Assembly: GCA_003513855.1 (NCBI GenBank)
Contig: DOTC01000135.1
Location: forward strand, 1,622 to 7,668
DNA length: 6,047 nucleotides
Reading direction: 5' to 3'
Origin: Deltaproteobacteria bacterium
GTDB lineage: Bacteria > Desulfobacterota > Deferrimicrobia > Deferrimicrobiales > Deferrimicrobiaceae
Position numbers and translations under genes: made by a program
Part shown: piece after piece, positions 1 to 5,550 of the stretch
Layout of the letters: each line of letters begins with the position of its first letter
Numbering within the stretch: the stretch's first letter is position 1
Notes under the pieces: model-generated
Told to the model about the DNA's origin: nothing
The model's input: only the letters and a program-made list of their open reading frames with translations
Database searches by the model: none

Positions 1-564
1 CTGATCGTCCTCTACAAGCTGGGGGACGCCTACGCGGGAACGCTGACAACAGCCTTCCTGATCCGGGGAGTAGGATTCTCCCCCACGGAAGTGGGGACGA
101 TCAACAAGGGGCTCGGGCTGGTCTCCCTGATCGTCGGCGCGATGTTCGGCGGAACCCTGATGGTGCGGCTCGGCCTCTACCGAGCCCTGATGACCTTCGG
201 GATTCTCCAGGCGGCGTCGAACCTGTCGTTCATGGTCCTCGCGTGGATGGGCAAAAGCTACGCGATGCTCGTCTTCACCGTCGCGTTCGAGAACGGTTGC
301 GGAGGGATGGGGACGGCGGCGTTCGTCGCACTCCTGATGGCCCTGTGCGACCACCGGTACACGGCCACCCAGTACGCCCTCCTGTCTTCCCTCGCCGCGC
401 TGGGAAGAATCTTCGTGGCGCCGACCTCCGGCTACGTGGTGGAGTCGGTCGGGTGGCCGGTCTTCTTCTTCCTCACGGCGGTCACCGCCCTGCCTGGACT
501 CTGGATGCTCTGGAGGTTCCGGGGAGAGATCGTGGGGCTTTCGGGGCGGGAAAAGGTCTCCTAG
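1..564 (+). CDS. ampG: AmpG-like muropeptide permease (MFS), C-terminal part; 5' end outside window
   Basis: The reading frame is open from the first base to a TAG at 562-564. This gives 187 residues of the C-terminal half of a major facilitator protein; the family is usually over 400 residues long. About five hydrophobic helices are visible, for example near residues 36-56, 61-80, 85-113, 120-140 and 155-175. Sequence features typical of AmpG are the opening LYKLGDAYAGTLTTAFLIRG, the GGMGTAAFVALLMALC helix and the RYTATQYALLSSLAALGR stretch. AmpG is an inner-membrane importer that brings GlcNAc-anhydroMurNAc peptides, released during wall turnover, into the cytoplasm for recycling. The assignment is from remembered family similarity. 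Without the N-terminal half, a relative with another substrate cannot be excluded. The gene faces the glycosidase gene tail to tail, and their stop codons overlap. No T-tract terminator follows it. Confidence 0.85.
   Translation: MIVLYKLGDAYAGTLTTAFLIRGVGFSPTEVGTINKGLGLVSLIVGAMFGGTLMVRLGLYRALMTFGILQAASNLSFMVLAWMGKSYAMLVFTVAFENGCGGMGTAAFVALLMALCDHRYTATQYALLSSLAALGRIFVAPTSGYVVESVGWPVFFFLTAVTALPGLWMLWRFRGEIVGLSGREKVS
561..564. other. Shared CTAG: overlapping convergent stop codons
   Basis: The tetranucleotide CTAG is its own reverse complement. The plus-strand permease uses TAG at 562-564 and the minus-strand glycosidase uses TAG at 563-561. The two convergent genes therefore overlap by 4 bp with no spacer, and no intrinsic terminator can fit between them. 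Confidence 0.95.
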
Positions 565-1826
565 ATCGTCGCGCCGTACCGCAGGGTGTGGTACGCGAGG
601 AGATACATCGCCGCGTTCCATGATTGCCCGGCCATCCCCATCGGCCTGCCGGTCTTCCCGTGGAACCACTCGTTGAACTGCCAGTCGTTGACTTGGTTGA
701 GCACCGCGATGTTCCGCAGCTCCCGGAGCGCATGGACCGTCTTCCCCTCCTGCGCGAGGACCATCGCCCAGAAACAGCCGGCGTACGGCCATACCCCGCC
801 GTTATGGTACTGGTACGGAGCGTTCAGGCCGTGCCGGTCCATGTACTCCCGCCAATGCTTCGTCCCTTTACGGATCGGGTTCCGGGTGACCGGCATGGTG
901 CCCGAACCGTTCCGGCGCTCGCCTTGCAGAAACGCGAGGATCGTCCGCCGGAGGCCGCTTCCGGGCAGTCCAAACAGGAGGGCGAGAACGTTCCCGTAAA
1001 GATCGACGTCCCCGCCCCAGGATAGGTAGCTCACGAAACTCAGGTAATAGGGGGTGGGCCGGACCTCTTTCCGGATCTTGTCGATCGTGTAAAACCTGTC
1101 GGCGCCTGCACCGTTCCTTTTCCCGTGCCCGTTGGGGGAGAACGGGAAGAATGTCCGGTTGAACTGCTGCCTCGTCCGTTCGGCGTCGGTGAGACGGTAT
1201 AATTCCTTCACCCGGTACCAGAGGGCGTTCGTGTACAGGACGTGGCCGCTGCGGGGCATGATGTCGGCCCAGTCGCTCGCCTCGTTCTGCACCAGGAGGC
1301 CCCGGCTCGGCTGCTCCTGGCACAGGAGCCAGGAAACCGCTTTCCCGGCCTGGCCCCTCAGGGATAAGAGCAGACTCCTGTCCCCCGAGAACCGGTCGTA
1401 ATCACGCAGGGCGATCAGCCACCACAGGGTGGAGTCGATGCATCCGAAGTGCCAGAAGTTGGCTTCCCGGTCCGTTGGCCTGACGTAATTCGGGATCTGC
1501 CCGTTGTTCGCCTGGAACCTCGCCAGGGTCTCGAGACCCGCGCGCGCGGTGCCGATGAGCCGTTCGTCCCCGCTGCGGACCATCCCCAGGGCGCATATGG
1601 ACGCATCGCGCCCGAAGACGCTCCGGTAATTCCGGCGCTCCGCCTTCGGTGACGTCCGGCATGCCAGGATGCCGTGAGGAGAGGAGTTGGCGAGGAGCAG
1701 CTCGATCGACTTGCGGTAACACTCCTGGACCAGCGGTTCAAGGTGGGACGCCCCGTTCCGGGGCCGTGACGATGGTTCCGTAAAGATTCTCCGATCCACC
1801 GAAGTCTTCCCGAAATGAACTACCAC
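561..1826 (-). CDS. GH100-like (alpha/alpha)6-barrel glycoside hydrolase (neutral invertase / amylo-alpha-1,6-glucosidase type)
   Basis: This encodes a protein of 421 residues if it starts at the first GTG (1826). It reads like a six-hairpin glycosidase close to GH100 neutral/alkaline invertases and to proteins labelled amylo-alpha-1,6-glucosidase. Supporting motifs in order are YRSVFGRDASICALG (67-81, cf. the invertase VFVRDF block), FGCIDSTLWWLIALRDY (127-143), NEASDWADIM (181-190, candidate acidic catalytic residues D185/D188), GGVWPYAGCFWAMVLAQEGK (343-362) and FNEWFHGKTGRPMG (384-397). The last resembles the invertase PEYYD..TGR block, with E386 as the candidate second catalytic residue. 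No signal peptide is seen, so it is probably cytoplasmic. The substrate is unknown: sucrose, glycogen branches or another alpha-glucoside are all possible. The start is uncertain. The GTG has no good ribosome site and sits in an inverted repeat. A GTG at 1799 (residue 10) is an alternative, and conserved sequence seems to begin near residue 30. It lies 79 bp downstream of the bactofilin gene. Confidence 0.8.
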   Translation of the reverse strand: MVVHFGKTSVDRRIFTEPSSRPRNGASHLEPLVQECYRKSIELLLANSSPHGILACRTSPKAERRNYRSVFGRDASICALGMVRSGDERLIGTARAGLETLARFQANNGQIPNYVRPTDREANFWHFGCIDSTLWWLIALRDYDRFSGDRSLLLSLRGQAGKAVSWLLCQEQPSRGLLVQNEASDWADIMPRSGHVLYTNALWYRVKELYRLTDAERTRQQFNRTFFPFSPNGHGKRNGAGADRFYTIDKIRKEVRPTPYYLSFVSYLSWGGDVDLYGNVLALLFGLPGSGLRRTILAFLQGERRNGSGTMPVTRNPIRKGTKHWREYMDRHGLNAPYQYHNGGVWPYAGCFWAMVLAQEGKTVHALRELRNIAVLNQVNDWQFNEWFHGKTGRPMGMAGQSWNAAMYLLAYHTLRYGATI

Positions 1827-1864
1827 AGGACCGGTTTTTTATCCAGCGGGATTTCCGGACCTGT
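1825..1864 (-). repeat. Imperfect inverted repeat over the glycosidase start codon
   Basis: The arms at 1855-1864 and 1825-1834 pair at 9 of 10 positions, with a 20-nt AT-richer loop between them. In minus-strand RNA the downstream arm ends within the GTG start codon (1826-1824). The hairpin could limit translation initiation or be a DNA operator. It could also be chance in GC-rich sequence. Confidence 0.45.
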
Positions 1865-1885
1865 CTCCCTGACGGACCGGCGACG

Positions 1886-1899
1886 GGCGGCGGGCCGCC
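1886..1899 (-). other. GC-only hairpin just after the bactofilin stop, no T tract
   Basis: The arms GGCGGC and GCCGCC are separated by 2 nt, so about five pairs can form with a 4-nt loop. The hairpin begins 6 nt after the bactofilin stop codon in minus-strand RNA. No run of T follows, so it is not a standard intrinsic terminator. It might stabilise or pause the transcript. Readthrough into the glycosidase gene therefore remains likely. Confidence 0.35.
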
Positions 1900-1905
1900 A
1901 CGGGA

Positions 1906-2304
1906 TCACGAGGCCGTTCGGGAAGCCGTCAGCGACGTTACCTTTTTCTCCTGGCCCTGGGACGTCTCCTTCTTCTGCTTCATGGACGACTGCCCGTCGA
2001 AGAGTGCGCCCTCCGACATGGCAAGCTTGGCCGCACAGATCTCGCCGAACACCTGCGCCTTGTCCTTCAGCTCGACGATCTCTGAAGCGTCGATGTTCCC
2101 CTCGACCTTCCCTCCCACGACCATCGCACGCGCCTGGACGTTCCCACGGATCTTTCCGGTCTCGCCGACGATGACCCAGTCGGCACGGATATCCCCTTCC
2201 ACGGTTCCGTCGACCCTCACCGTTCCCTGGATCGTCAGTTCCCCCCGGATCGTGGAGTCGGATCCGATCACCGTTTCGAGCCTGGTCGAAGATCTCCCGA
2301 ACAT
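1906..2304 (-). CDS. Bactofilin (polymer-forming cytoskeletal protein)
   Basis: This encodes a 132-residue protein from the ATG at 2304. Bactofilins polymerise spontaneously, without nucleotide, into filaments or sheets that scaffold cell-wall enzymes and influence cell shape. The core (about residues 8-105) shows the short repeated beta-helix pattern of hydrophobic and glycine residues, e.g. IRGELTIQGTVRVDGTVEGDI, VIVGETGKIRGNVQA, VVGGKVEGNI and ALFDGQ. An N-terminal segment of about ten residues and a polar K/Q/E/S/T-rich tail (about 106-132) flank it, as is usual in the family. The ATG is preferred over a GTG at 2310 because a strong Shine-Dalgarno sequence lies just before the ATG and itself contains that GTG. 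If the GTG is used, it overlaps the upstream peptidase stop as GTGA and the protein is 134 residues. Pairing with an M23 peptidase gene is a recurrent arrangement and supports the call. Confidence 0.93.
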   Translation of the reverse strand: MFGRSSTRLETVIGSDSTIRGELTIQGTVRVDGTVEGDIRADWVIVGETGKIRGNVQARAMVVGGKVEGNIDASEIVELKDKAQVFGEICAAKLAMSEGALFDGQSSMKQKKETSQGQEKKVTSLTASRTAS

Positions 2305-2316
2305 GATCACCTCCTT
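2305..2316 (-). promoter_or_regulatory. Extended Shine-Dalgarno of the bactofilin gene
   Basis: The minus strand reads AAGGAGGTGATC directly before the ATG at 2304. This is a 12-nt match to the complement of the usual 16S rRNA 3' end, with five bases between GGAGG and ATG. It overlaps the final codons and TGA stop (2309-2307) of the peptidase gene, so the two genes are probably translationally coupled. It decides the bactofilin start. Confidence 0.85.
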
Positions 2317-3140
2317 GCCAGAAATTGGGACGGGTTCACGTGGCGCCCGTCATTCCAGATCTCGTAATGGACGTGGGGACCCGTCGAACGTCCCGTGGAC
2401 CCGGCCAGCCCGAGGGTCTCGCCCCGTCTCACGCGCTGTCCGACCTCGACGAGGTTCTCCTTGTTGTGCGCGTAGGCGGTGCTGAAACCCCGCCCGTGCT
2501 CGATCACCACGACGTTGCCGCTGTTCCTTGTCTTCCCCGAAAAGGTCACGACCCCGTCCGCGGTCGCCAGGACCTCCGTCCCGAGAGGGGTGGAGATGTC
2601 CACGCCGGTGTGCAGCTGTCTCCTCCCCGATTTCGGATGGTCGCGATACCCGTACCGCGAGGAGACGTATCCCGGCACCGGCCATCCCTTGGGTGTCGCC
2701 CGGTAGATATCTTTCTGCTCGGCGATGTATTGCTTGATGCTCTTCACCGATCGCATCGCCCCGTCGATCTGCGTCCGCAATGCCTCCATGTCGAGCGATC
2801 CCGTGTCGATGAACTCCGCGCTTTCGAGAACGTCCGTCTTCGTTTTCAGCGAGAAGAGCTTCTTGAACTCCTTCTCCGCCTGCTTCAGGGAAACCATGGT
2901 GGATTTCAGCTCGAGGAACTGGTCCGTCACGTAGGAAAGCCGCTCCCTCATCTGGTAATACTCGACGGTATGCACGGCGACGGTGAACAGGTAGATCACC
3001 CCGGCGAAGAACGAGAAGACCGAGAAGACGATCCCCCCGACGGGGACTCGGATGCTCACCGGTTTGGTCCGGGAGTGGGGTACCAGCATGATCGTGATGG
3101 GGGTGAAGATCATCTTCAAAAACAGCTTGAAGGATCGCAT
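2307..3140 (-). CDS. Membrane-anchored M23 family metallopeptidase (peptidoglycan endopeptidase)
   Basis: This encodes a 277-residue protein starting at the ATG at 3140, chosen for the GGAGG five bases upstream. A longer TTG reading from 3221 adds 27 residues but has no ribosome site. The order is a basic N-terminus, one transmembrane helix (about residues 32-55, placing the rest in the periplasm), a coiled-coil-like stretch (about 57-105), a linker, then a LytM/peptidase M23 domain (about 152-275). All zinc and catalytic positions are present: LHTGVDIS gives H177 and D181, YAH gives H225, and PHVHYEIW gives H256 and H258. The domain should therefore be an active zinc endopeptidase that cuts peptidoglycan cross-links, not a degenerate LytM activator. 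Its gene abuts the bactofilin gene. In the established pairing of these families, the bactofilin scaffold localises or controls the hydrolase. The enzyme's bond specificity cannot be read from the sequence. Confidence 0.93.
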   Translation of the reverse strand: MRSFKLFLKMIFTPITIMLVPHSRTKPVSIRVPVGGIVFSVFSFFAGVIYLFTVAVHTVEYYQMRERLSYVTDQFLELKSTMVSLKQAEKEFKKLFSLKTKTDVLESAEFIDTGSLDMEALRTQIDGAMRSVKSIKQYIAEQKDIYRATPKGWPVPGYVSSRYGYRDHPKSGRRQLHTGVDISTPLGTEVLATADGVVTFSGKTRNSGNVVVIEHGRGFSTAYAHNKENLVEVGQRVRRGETLGLAGSTGRSTGPHVHYEIWNDGRHVNPSQFLARR

Positions 3141-3145
3141 CCCGA

Positions 3146-3158
3146 CCTCCTCTCCTCC
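3146..3158 (-). promoter_or_regulatory. Ribosome binding site that sets the M23 peptidase start
   Basis: The minus strand reads GGAGGAGAGGAGG, with the last G five bases before the ATG at 3140. This supports the 277-residue protein over the longer TTG-initiated reading. Confidence 0.8.
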
Positions 3159-3216
3159 CCCGGTTTTCCGCTTGTCCGGGGAGATCAGGAAAATCCCCGG
3201 CATCCGCTCATATACA

Positions 3217-3233
3217 AGCAAATAGCGTTCCGA
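3217..3233 (-). promoter_or_regulatory. Candidate sigma-54 (RpoN) promoter for the M23-bactofilin genes
   Basis: The minus strand reads TCGGAACGCTATTTGCT, compared with the known consensus YTGGCACG-N4-TTGCW. The GG and GC dinucleotides have the required 10-base spacing, the -12 element is complete, and 6 of 8 positions of the -24 element match. Transcription would begin near 3206, leaving a leader of about 65 nt before the ATG at 3140. A sigma-70 alternative (TTTACG at 3240-3235, TTGTAT at 3217-3212, 17-bp spacer) overlaps it but is a poorer match. No activator gene is visible in the window. Confidence 0.5.
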
Positions 3234-3331
3234 CCGTAAATTTCATCGATTTAGCGGAAAACAATAGGGAATAAGGCTTTGTGGGGCTGACGTTTTCTGA
3301 CAGTTTCGACGGGGGGAGAAGGAATGGTGTC

Positions 3332-3352
3332 AAAAATCCGGCAGGGGCCGGA
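3332..3352 (-). terminator. Intrinsic terminator of the lhgO-lipocalin operon
   Basis: In minus-strand RNA a 6-bp stem (TCCGGC / GCCGGA) with loop CCCT is followed directly by five T. It begins 11 nt after the lipocalin stop codon (TAA at 3366-3364). A T7 run at 3359-3365 on the plus strand, 6 nt past the stem, could give weak termination in the other direction, but no plus-strand gene leads into it. Confidence 0.8.
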
Positions 3353-3363
3353 GGTCGCTTTTT

Positions 3364-3897
3364 TTACGCTCCGGGCTGAGGAGTCCTCTCGAGGCGGGAG
3401 GGATCGAAGTGCTGCGCCCGCACGCCTTCCAGGATCCGTTCGTAGACGGTTCCGTCCATCCGGGGGGTCCTGGAGAGGATCCACAGGTATTTCCGGTTCG
3501 GCGAGGCCACCACGGCGTACTCGTATTCGGGGCCCAGGTCGATGATCCAGTAGTCGCCGGAAAAGGGCCAGAAGAAGGTGACCTTCAGCCGGGCGTTCGT
3601 TTCCTCGTCCACGACGCGGGCCTTCCCCTTGATGGAGCGTTCCGGACCGTCGAGGGAGCCGCTCCGGCAACGGTTCACGACTTCGACCGCCTTGCCGCCC
3701 GGGAGCACGGTGTAGGTTGCCGAGGTCGCCACGCACCCTTTCTGAAAGCGGTTCGGGTACTTCGCGATCTCGTACCAGGTTCCTGCATAGCGGGAGATGT
3801 CGACGCCGGGAACCACGCGCACGGGCGGACCCGTCGGGCGCTCGAACCATGCGCACCCGGAAAGGATCATAAGCGCAGCTACGACGATCGTTCTCAT
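3364..3897 (-). CDS. blc: Outer-membrane lipocalin, Blc family lipoprotein
   Basis: This encodes 177 residues, the usual size for Blc. A short hydrophobic signal peptide ends in the lipobox LSGC, with C15 as the lipidated cysteine. Residue +2 after it is alanine, not aspartate, which predicts sorting to the outer membrane. The lipocalin signature GTWYEIAKYPNRFQKG (39-54) and the C-terminal YLWILSRTP (138-145 region) match the bacterial lipocalin pattern closely, with VTFFWPFSGDYWIIDL between them. Blc-type lipocalins are eight-stranded barrels that bind fatty acids or lysophospholipids at the envelope. The ligand here is inferred from the family. C55 and C77 could form a disulfide. The ATG overlaps the TGA of the upstream oxidoreductase (ATGA, 3897-3894), so translation is probably coupled. 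It is the last gene before the terminator. Confidence 0.93.
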   Translation of the reverse strand: MRTIVVAALMILSGCAWFERPTGPPVRVVPGVDISRYAGTWYEIAKYPNRFQKGCVATSATYTVLPGGKAVEVVNRCRSGSLDGPERSIKGKARVVDEETNARLKVTFFWPFSGDYWIIDLGPEYEYAVVASPNRKYLWILSRTPRMDGTVYERILEGVRAQHFDPSRLERTPQPGA

Positions 3898-4880
3898 TCG
3901 CCCACCCGGAGCACGATCTTGCCCACGTTCGCGTTCGCCTCCATCCGCCGGTGGGCGCCTGCGACCTCCGTCCAGTCCCAGACCGAGTCGATCACCGGGC
4001 GCAGCCGGCCGTCCGCAAACCGGGGAAGCGCAAACGCGGAGAACCGTTTCGTCAGGTCGATTTTCCTCTCCGTGCCCATGGATCGAAGCGAGGTGCCGAG
4101 AATCTGGAGCCGCCGGAACAGAAGGTCGAGGAGGTTCACCCTCTCCACCACCGATCCCCCCATTGTTCCGATGATGATCAGTTTACCATCCGTCGCCAGG
4201 GAGGCAAGGTTCTGCCCGATGTACGGGGCCCCGACGAAATCGAGGACCAGGTCGACTCCCCTCCCTCCCGTCTGGTCGGCCACCCACGGAGCGAAGGGAC
4301 CTTCCCGGTAGTTCCACCCACCCCGCGCCCCGAGATCCCGGCAGCGGGCGATCTTCGGGAGGGACCCCGCCGTAACGAGGGATTCGCCCCCCGCCTCCCG
4401 GATGAGCTGGATCGCCGCCGTACCGACGCCGCTTCCGCCGGCGTGGACCAGGACCGTCATCCCCGGCCGAAGGCCCCCGAGCAGGAAGAGGTTGTGGTAG
4501 GCGGTCAGAAACGCCTCGGGAATCGCGGCCGCCTCCTCGAACGACAGGCCGTCCGGGATCCGCATCCCCATCCCGGCAGGCACGGTCGCCTTCTGCGCGT
4601 ATCCGCCTCCCGGCAGGAGCGCGCAGACACGGTCCCCCGGACCCCACCCCTCGCATGCAGAACCCACAGCGCATACCTCGCCCCCCATCTCCAGACCGAG
4701 GATCCCTGAGGCCCCTTCCGGCGGGGGGTGCTTCCCTCTCCGCTGCAGCAGGTCGGCCCGGTTGAGCGCCGTCGCCCGGACGCGCACGAGAAGTTCATCG
4801 TCCTTCGGAAGGGGGTCGGGATGCTCTCCGATCTGCAGGACGCCCACCCCGCCGAACCCCGTCATCCGCACAGCCTTCAT
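3894..4880 (-). CDS. NAD(P)H-quinone oxidoreductase, PIG3/zeta-crystallin type (MDR superfamily)
   Basis: This encodes 328 residues, full length for the family. The GroES-like N-terminal domain carries the ALNRADLLQRRGKHPPPEGAS stretch (38-58), characteristic of the PIG3 group, and then the LGLEMGGEV block (61-69). The Rossmann domain has the nucleotide-binding loop HAGGSGVGTAA (146-156) and VDLVLDFVG (209-217). The zinc-binding residues of alcohol dehydrogenases are not apparent, consistent with a zinc-independent quinone or enone reductase using NADPH in the cytoplasm. The natural substrate is unknown. The gene follows the HAD hydrolase after a 43-nt gap and overlaps the lipocalin start by 4 bp. 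A modest GGGGAAG ribosome site lies before the ATG at 4880. Confidence 0.92.
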   Translation of the reverse strand: MKAVRMTGFGGVGVLQIGEHPDPLPKDDELLVRVRATALNRADLLQRRGKHPPPEGASGILGLEMGGEVCAVGSACEGWGPGDRVCALLPGGGYAQKATVPAGMGMRIPDGLSFEEAAAIPEAFLTAYHNLFLLGGLRPGMTVLVHAGGSGVGTAAIQLIREAGGESLVTAGSLPKIARCRDLGARGGWNYREGPFAPWVADQTGGRGVDLVLDFVGAPYIGQNLASLATDGKLIIIGTMGGSVVERVNLLDLLFRRLQILGTSLRSMGTERKIDLTKRFSAFALPRFADGRLRPVIDSVWDWTEVAGAHRRMEANANVGKIVLRVGE

Positions 4881-4923
4881 GACGGGCTTCCCCGCCTGCG
4901 CTCTCGCATCCGCCCTGCTCCCG

Positions 4924-5550
4924 TCATGCGACGACTCCCAGCGCCTCGAGGGACGAGACCAGATCCTCGTGCCCCCTGTACCGGATTGCGTGGATCTTCA
5001 CCCTCTTCGCCCCTGCGACGTTTTCCTCGAGGTCGTCGACGAAGACGCACTCCTCCGGGGAAAGCTCGATTTTCTGCAGCAGATCCCTATAGATCCCTTG
5101 CGAAGGCTTCATGGTCTTCACCTTGTAGGATAGGGTCACCGCGTCGAAGAGGGGGAAGATCTCCACGGCCCGGATGTGGCGCTCGAAATGCCACTCGTTC
5201 GTGTTCGACAGAAGACCGAGGCGGTAGGACCGGGAAAGAGCCCGGATGAGGGAAATGGTGGGCGCGATGGGGGTGAAGATGCCGACGAACGCGGAGACGA
5301 ACTCCTCCTCGGTCACCCGGAGCCCGCACAGGCCCGCCATCTCCCGGTAAAACTCCCTCGAGGAGATCTCCCCGCACTCGTACCTCCGGGGCAGATCCGA
5401 CTCTGCGACCAGGGATGCCATCTGCCCGAATGTCTTCTCCGTCCGGTTCCCGAGCCTCCGGAAGAACCGCCCGAAGTTGAAGGAATGAATGACGCCGCCG
5501 AAATCGAAGATGACTCCCCGGATGGACGATTTCCCTGGAATGCCGGTCAT
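4924..5550 (-). CDS. HAD superfamily hydrolase (subfamily IA, YihX-like)
   Basis: This encodes a 208-residue protein with the four HAD motifs in order. Motif I is FDFGGV with nucleophile D16, motif II is LLSNTN with S115, motif III is MKPS with K148, and motif IV is FVDD with D172/D173. A helical cap lies between motifs I and II (about 25-100). The second aspartate of the usual DxD motif is glycine here (D16-F-G18), as in E. coli YihX, a glucose-1-phosphate phosphatase whose overall pattern (GEIS, LSNTN, RKP.IY, FFDD) this protein resembles. A cytoplasmic sugar-phosphate or similar phosphatase is likely, and the substrate cannot be assigned. The ATG overlaps the stop of lhgO (ATGA, 5550-5547). 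An AAGGAAGGG ribosome site lies 6 nt before the ATG. Confidence 0.9.
   Translation of the reverse strand: MTGIPGKSSIRGVIFDFGGVIHSFNFGRFFRRLGNRTEKTFGQMASLVAESDLPRRYECGEISSREFYREMAGLCGLRVTEEEFVSAFVGIFTPIAPTISLIRALSRSYRLGLLSNTNEWHFERHIRAVEIFPLFDAVTLSYKVKTMKPSQGIYRDLLQKIELSPEECVFVDDLEENVAGAKRVKIHAIRYRGHEDLVSSLEALGVVA

Larger units (their letters stand above)
3141..3363. other. Intergenic region between the two minus-strand operons
   Basis: This 223-bp gap is visibly more AT-rich than the flanking genes, mainly at 3210-3300. It holds the lipocalin terminator (3332-3352), a sigma-54-like promoter match (3217-3233), the peptidase ribosome site, a 10-nt inverted repeat (3163-3172 with 3253-3262) and two CTGAC copies spaced 10 bp apart (3287-3291, 3297-3301). 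I see no convincing small gene in it. Confidence 0.7.

Noticed and set aside
575..595. Hairpin CGTACC/GGTACG as a terminator for the plus-strand permease
   Set aside because: There is no T run after the stem and the sequence encodes the end of the glycosidase; kept only as a remark in the convergent-gene finding.
586..1025. Plus-strand open frames downstream of the permease
   Set aside because: They lie fully inside the minus-strand glycosidase gene, which carries the recognisable motifs.
3141..3221. Extra 27-residue N-terminus for the M23 peptidase from a TTG
   Set aside because: No ribosome site precedes the TTG, the added residues look like untranslated leader, and the ATG at 3140 has an excellent GGAGG. 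It would also overlap the promoter candidate.
2325..3239. Long 304-codon open frame on the plus strand opposite the M23 peptidase
   Set aside because: Antisense shadow of a clear M23 gene in GC-rich DNA; its translation is rich in R, P, H, D and V with no recognisable domain.
3305..3333. Perfect TTGACA (-35 word) on the minus strand at 3333-3328
   Set aside because: No acceptable -10 hexamer at 16-18 bases; it arises from the T tract of the intrinsic terminator.
3409..4311. 300-codon open frame on the plus strand across the lipocalin and oxidoreductase
   Set aside because: It runs antisense through two well-supported genes and their overlap, and its low-complexity composition is typical of shadows.
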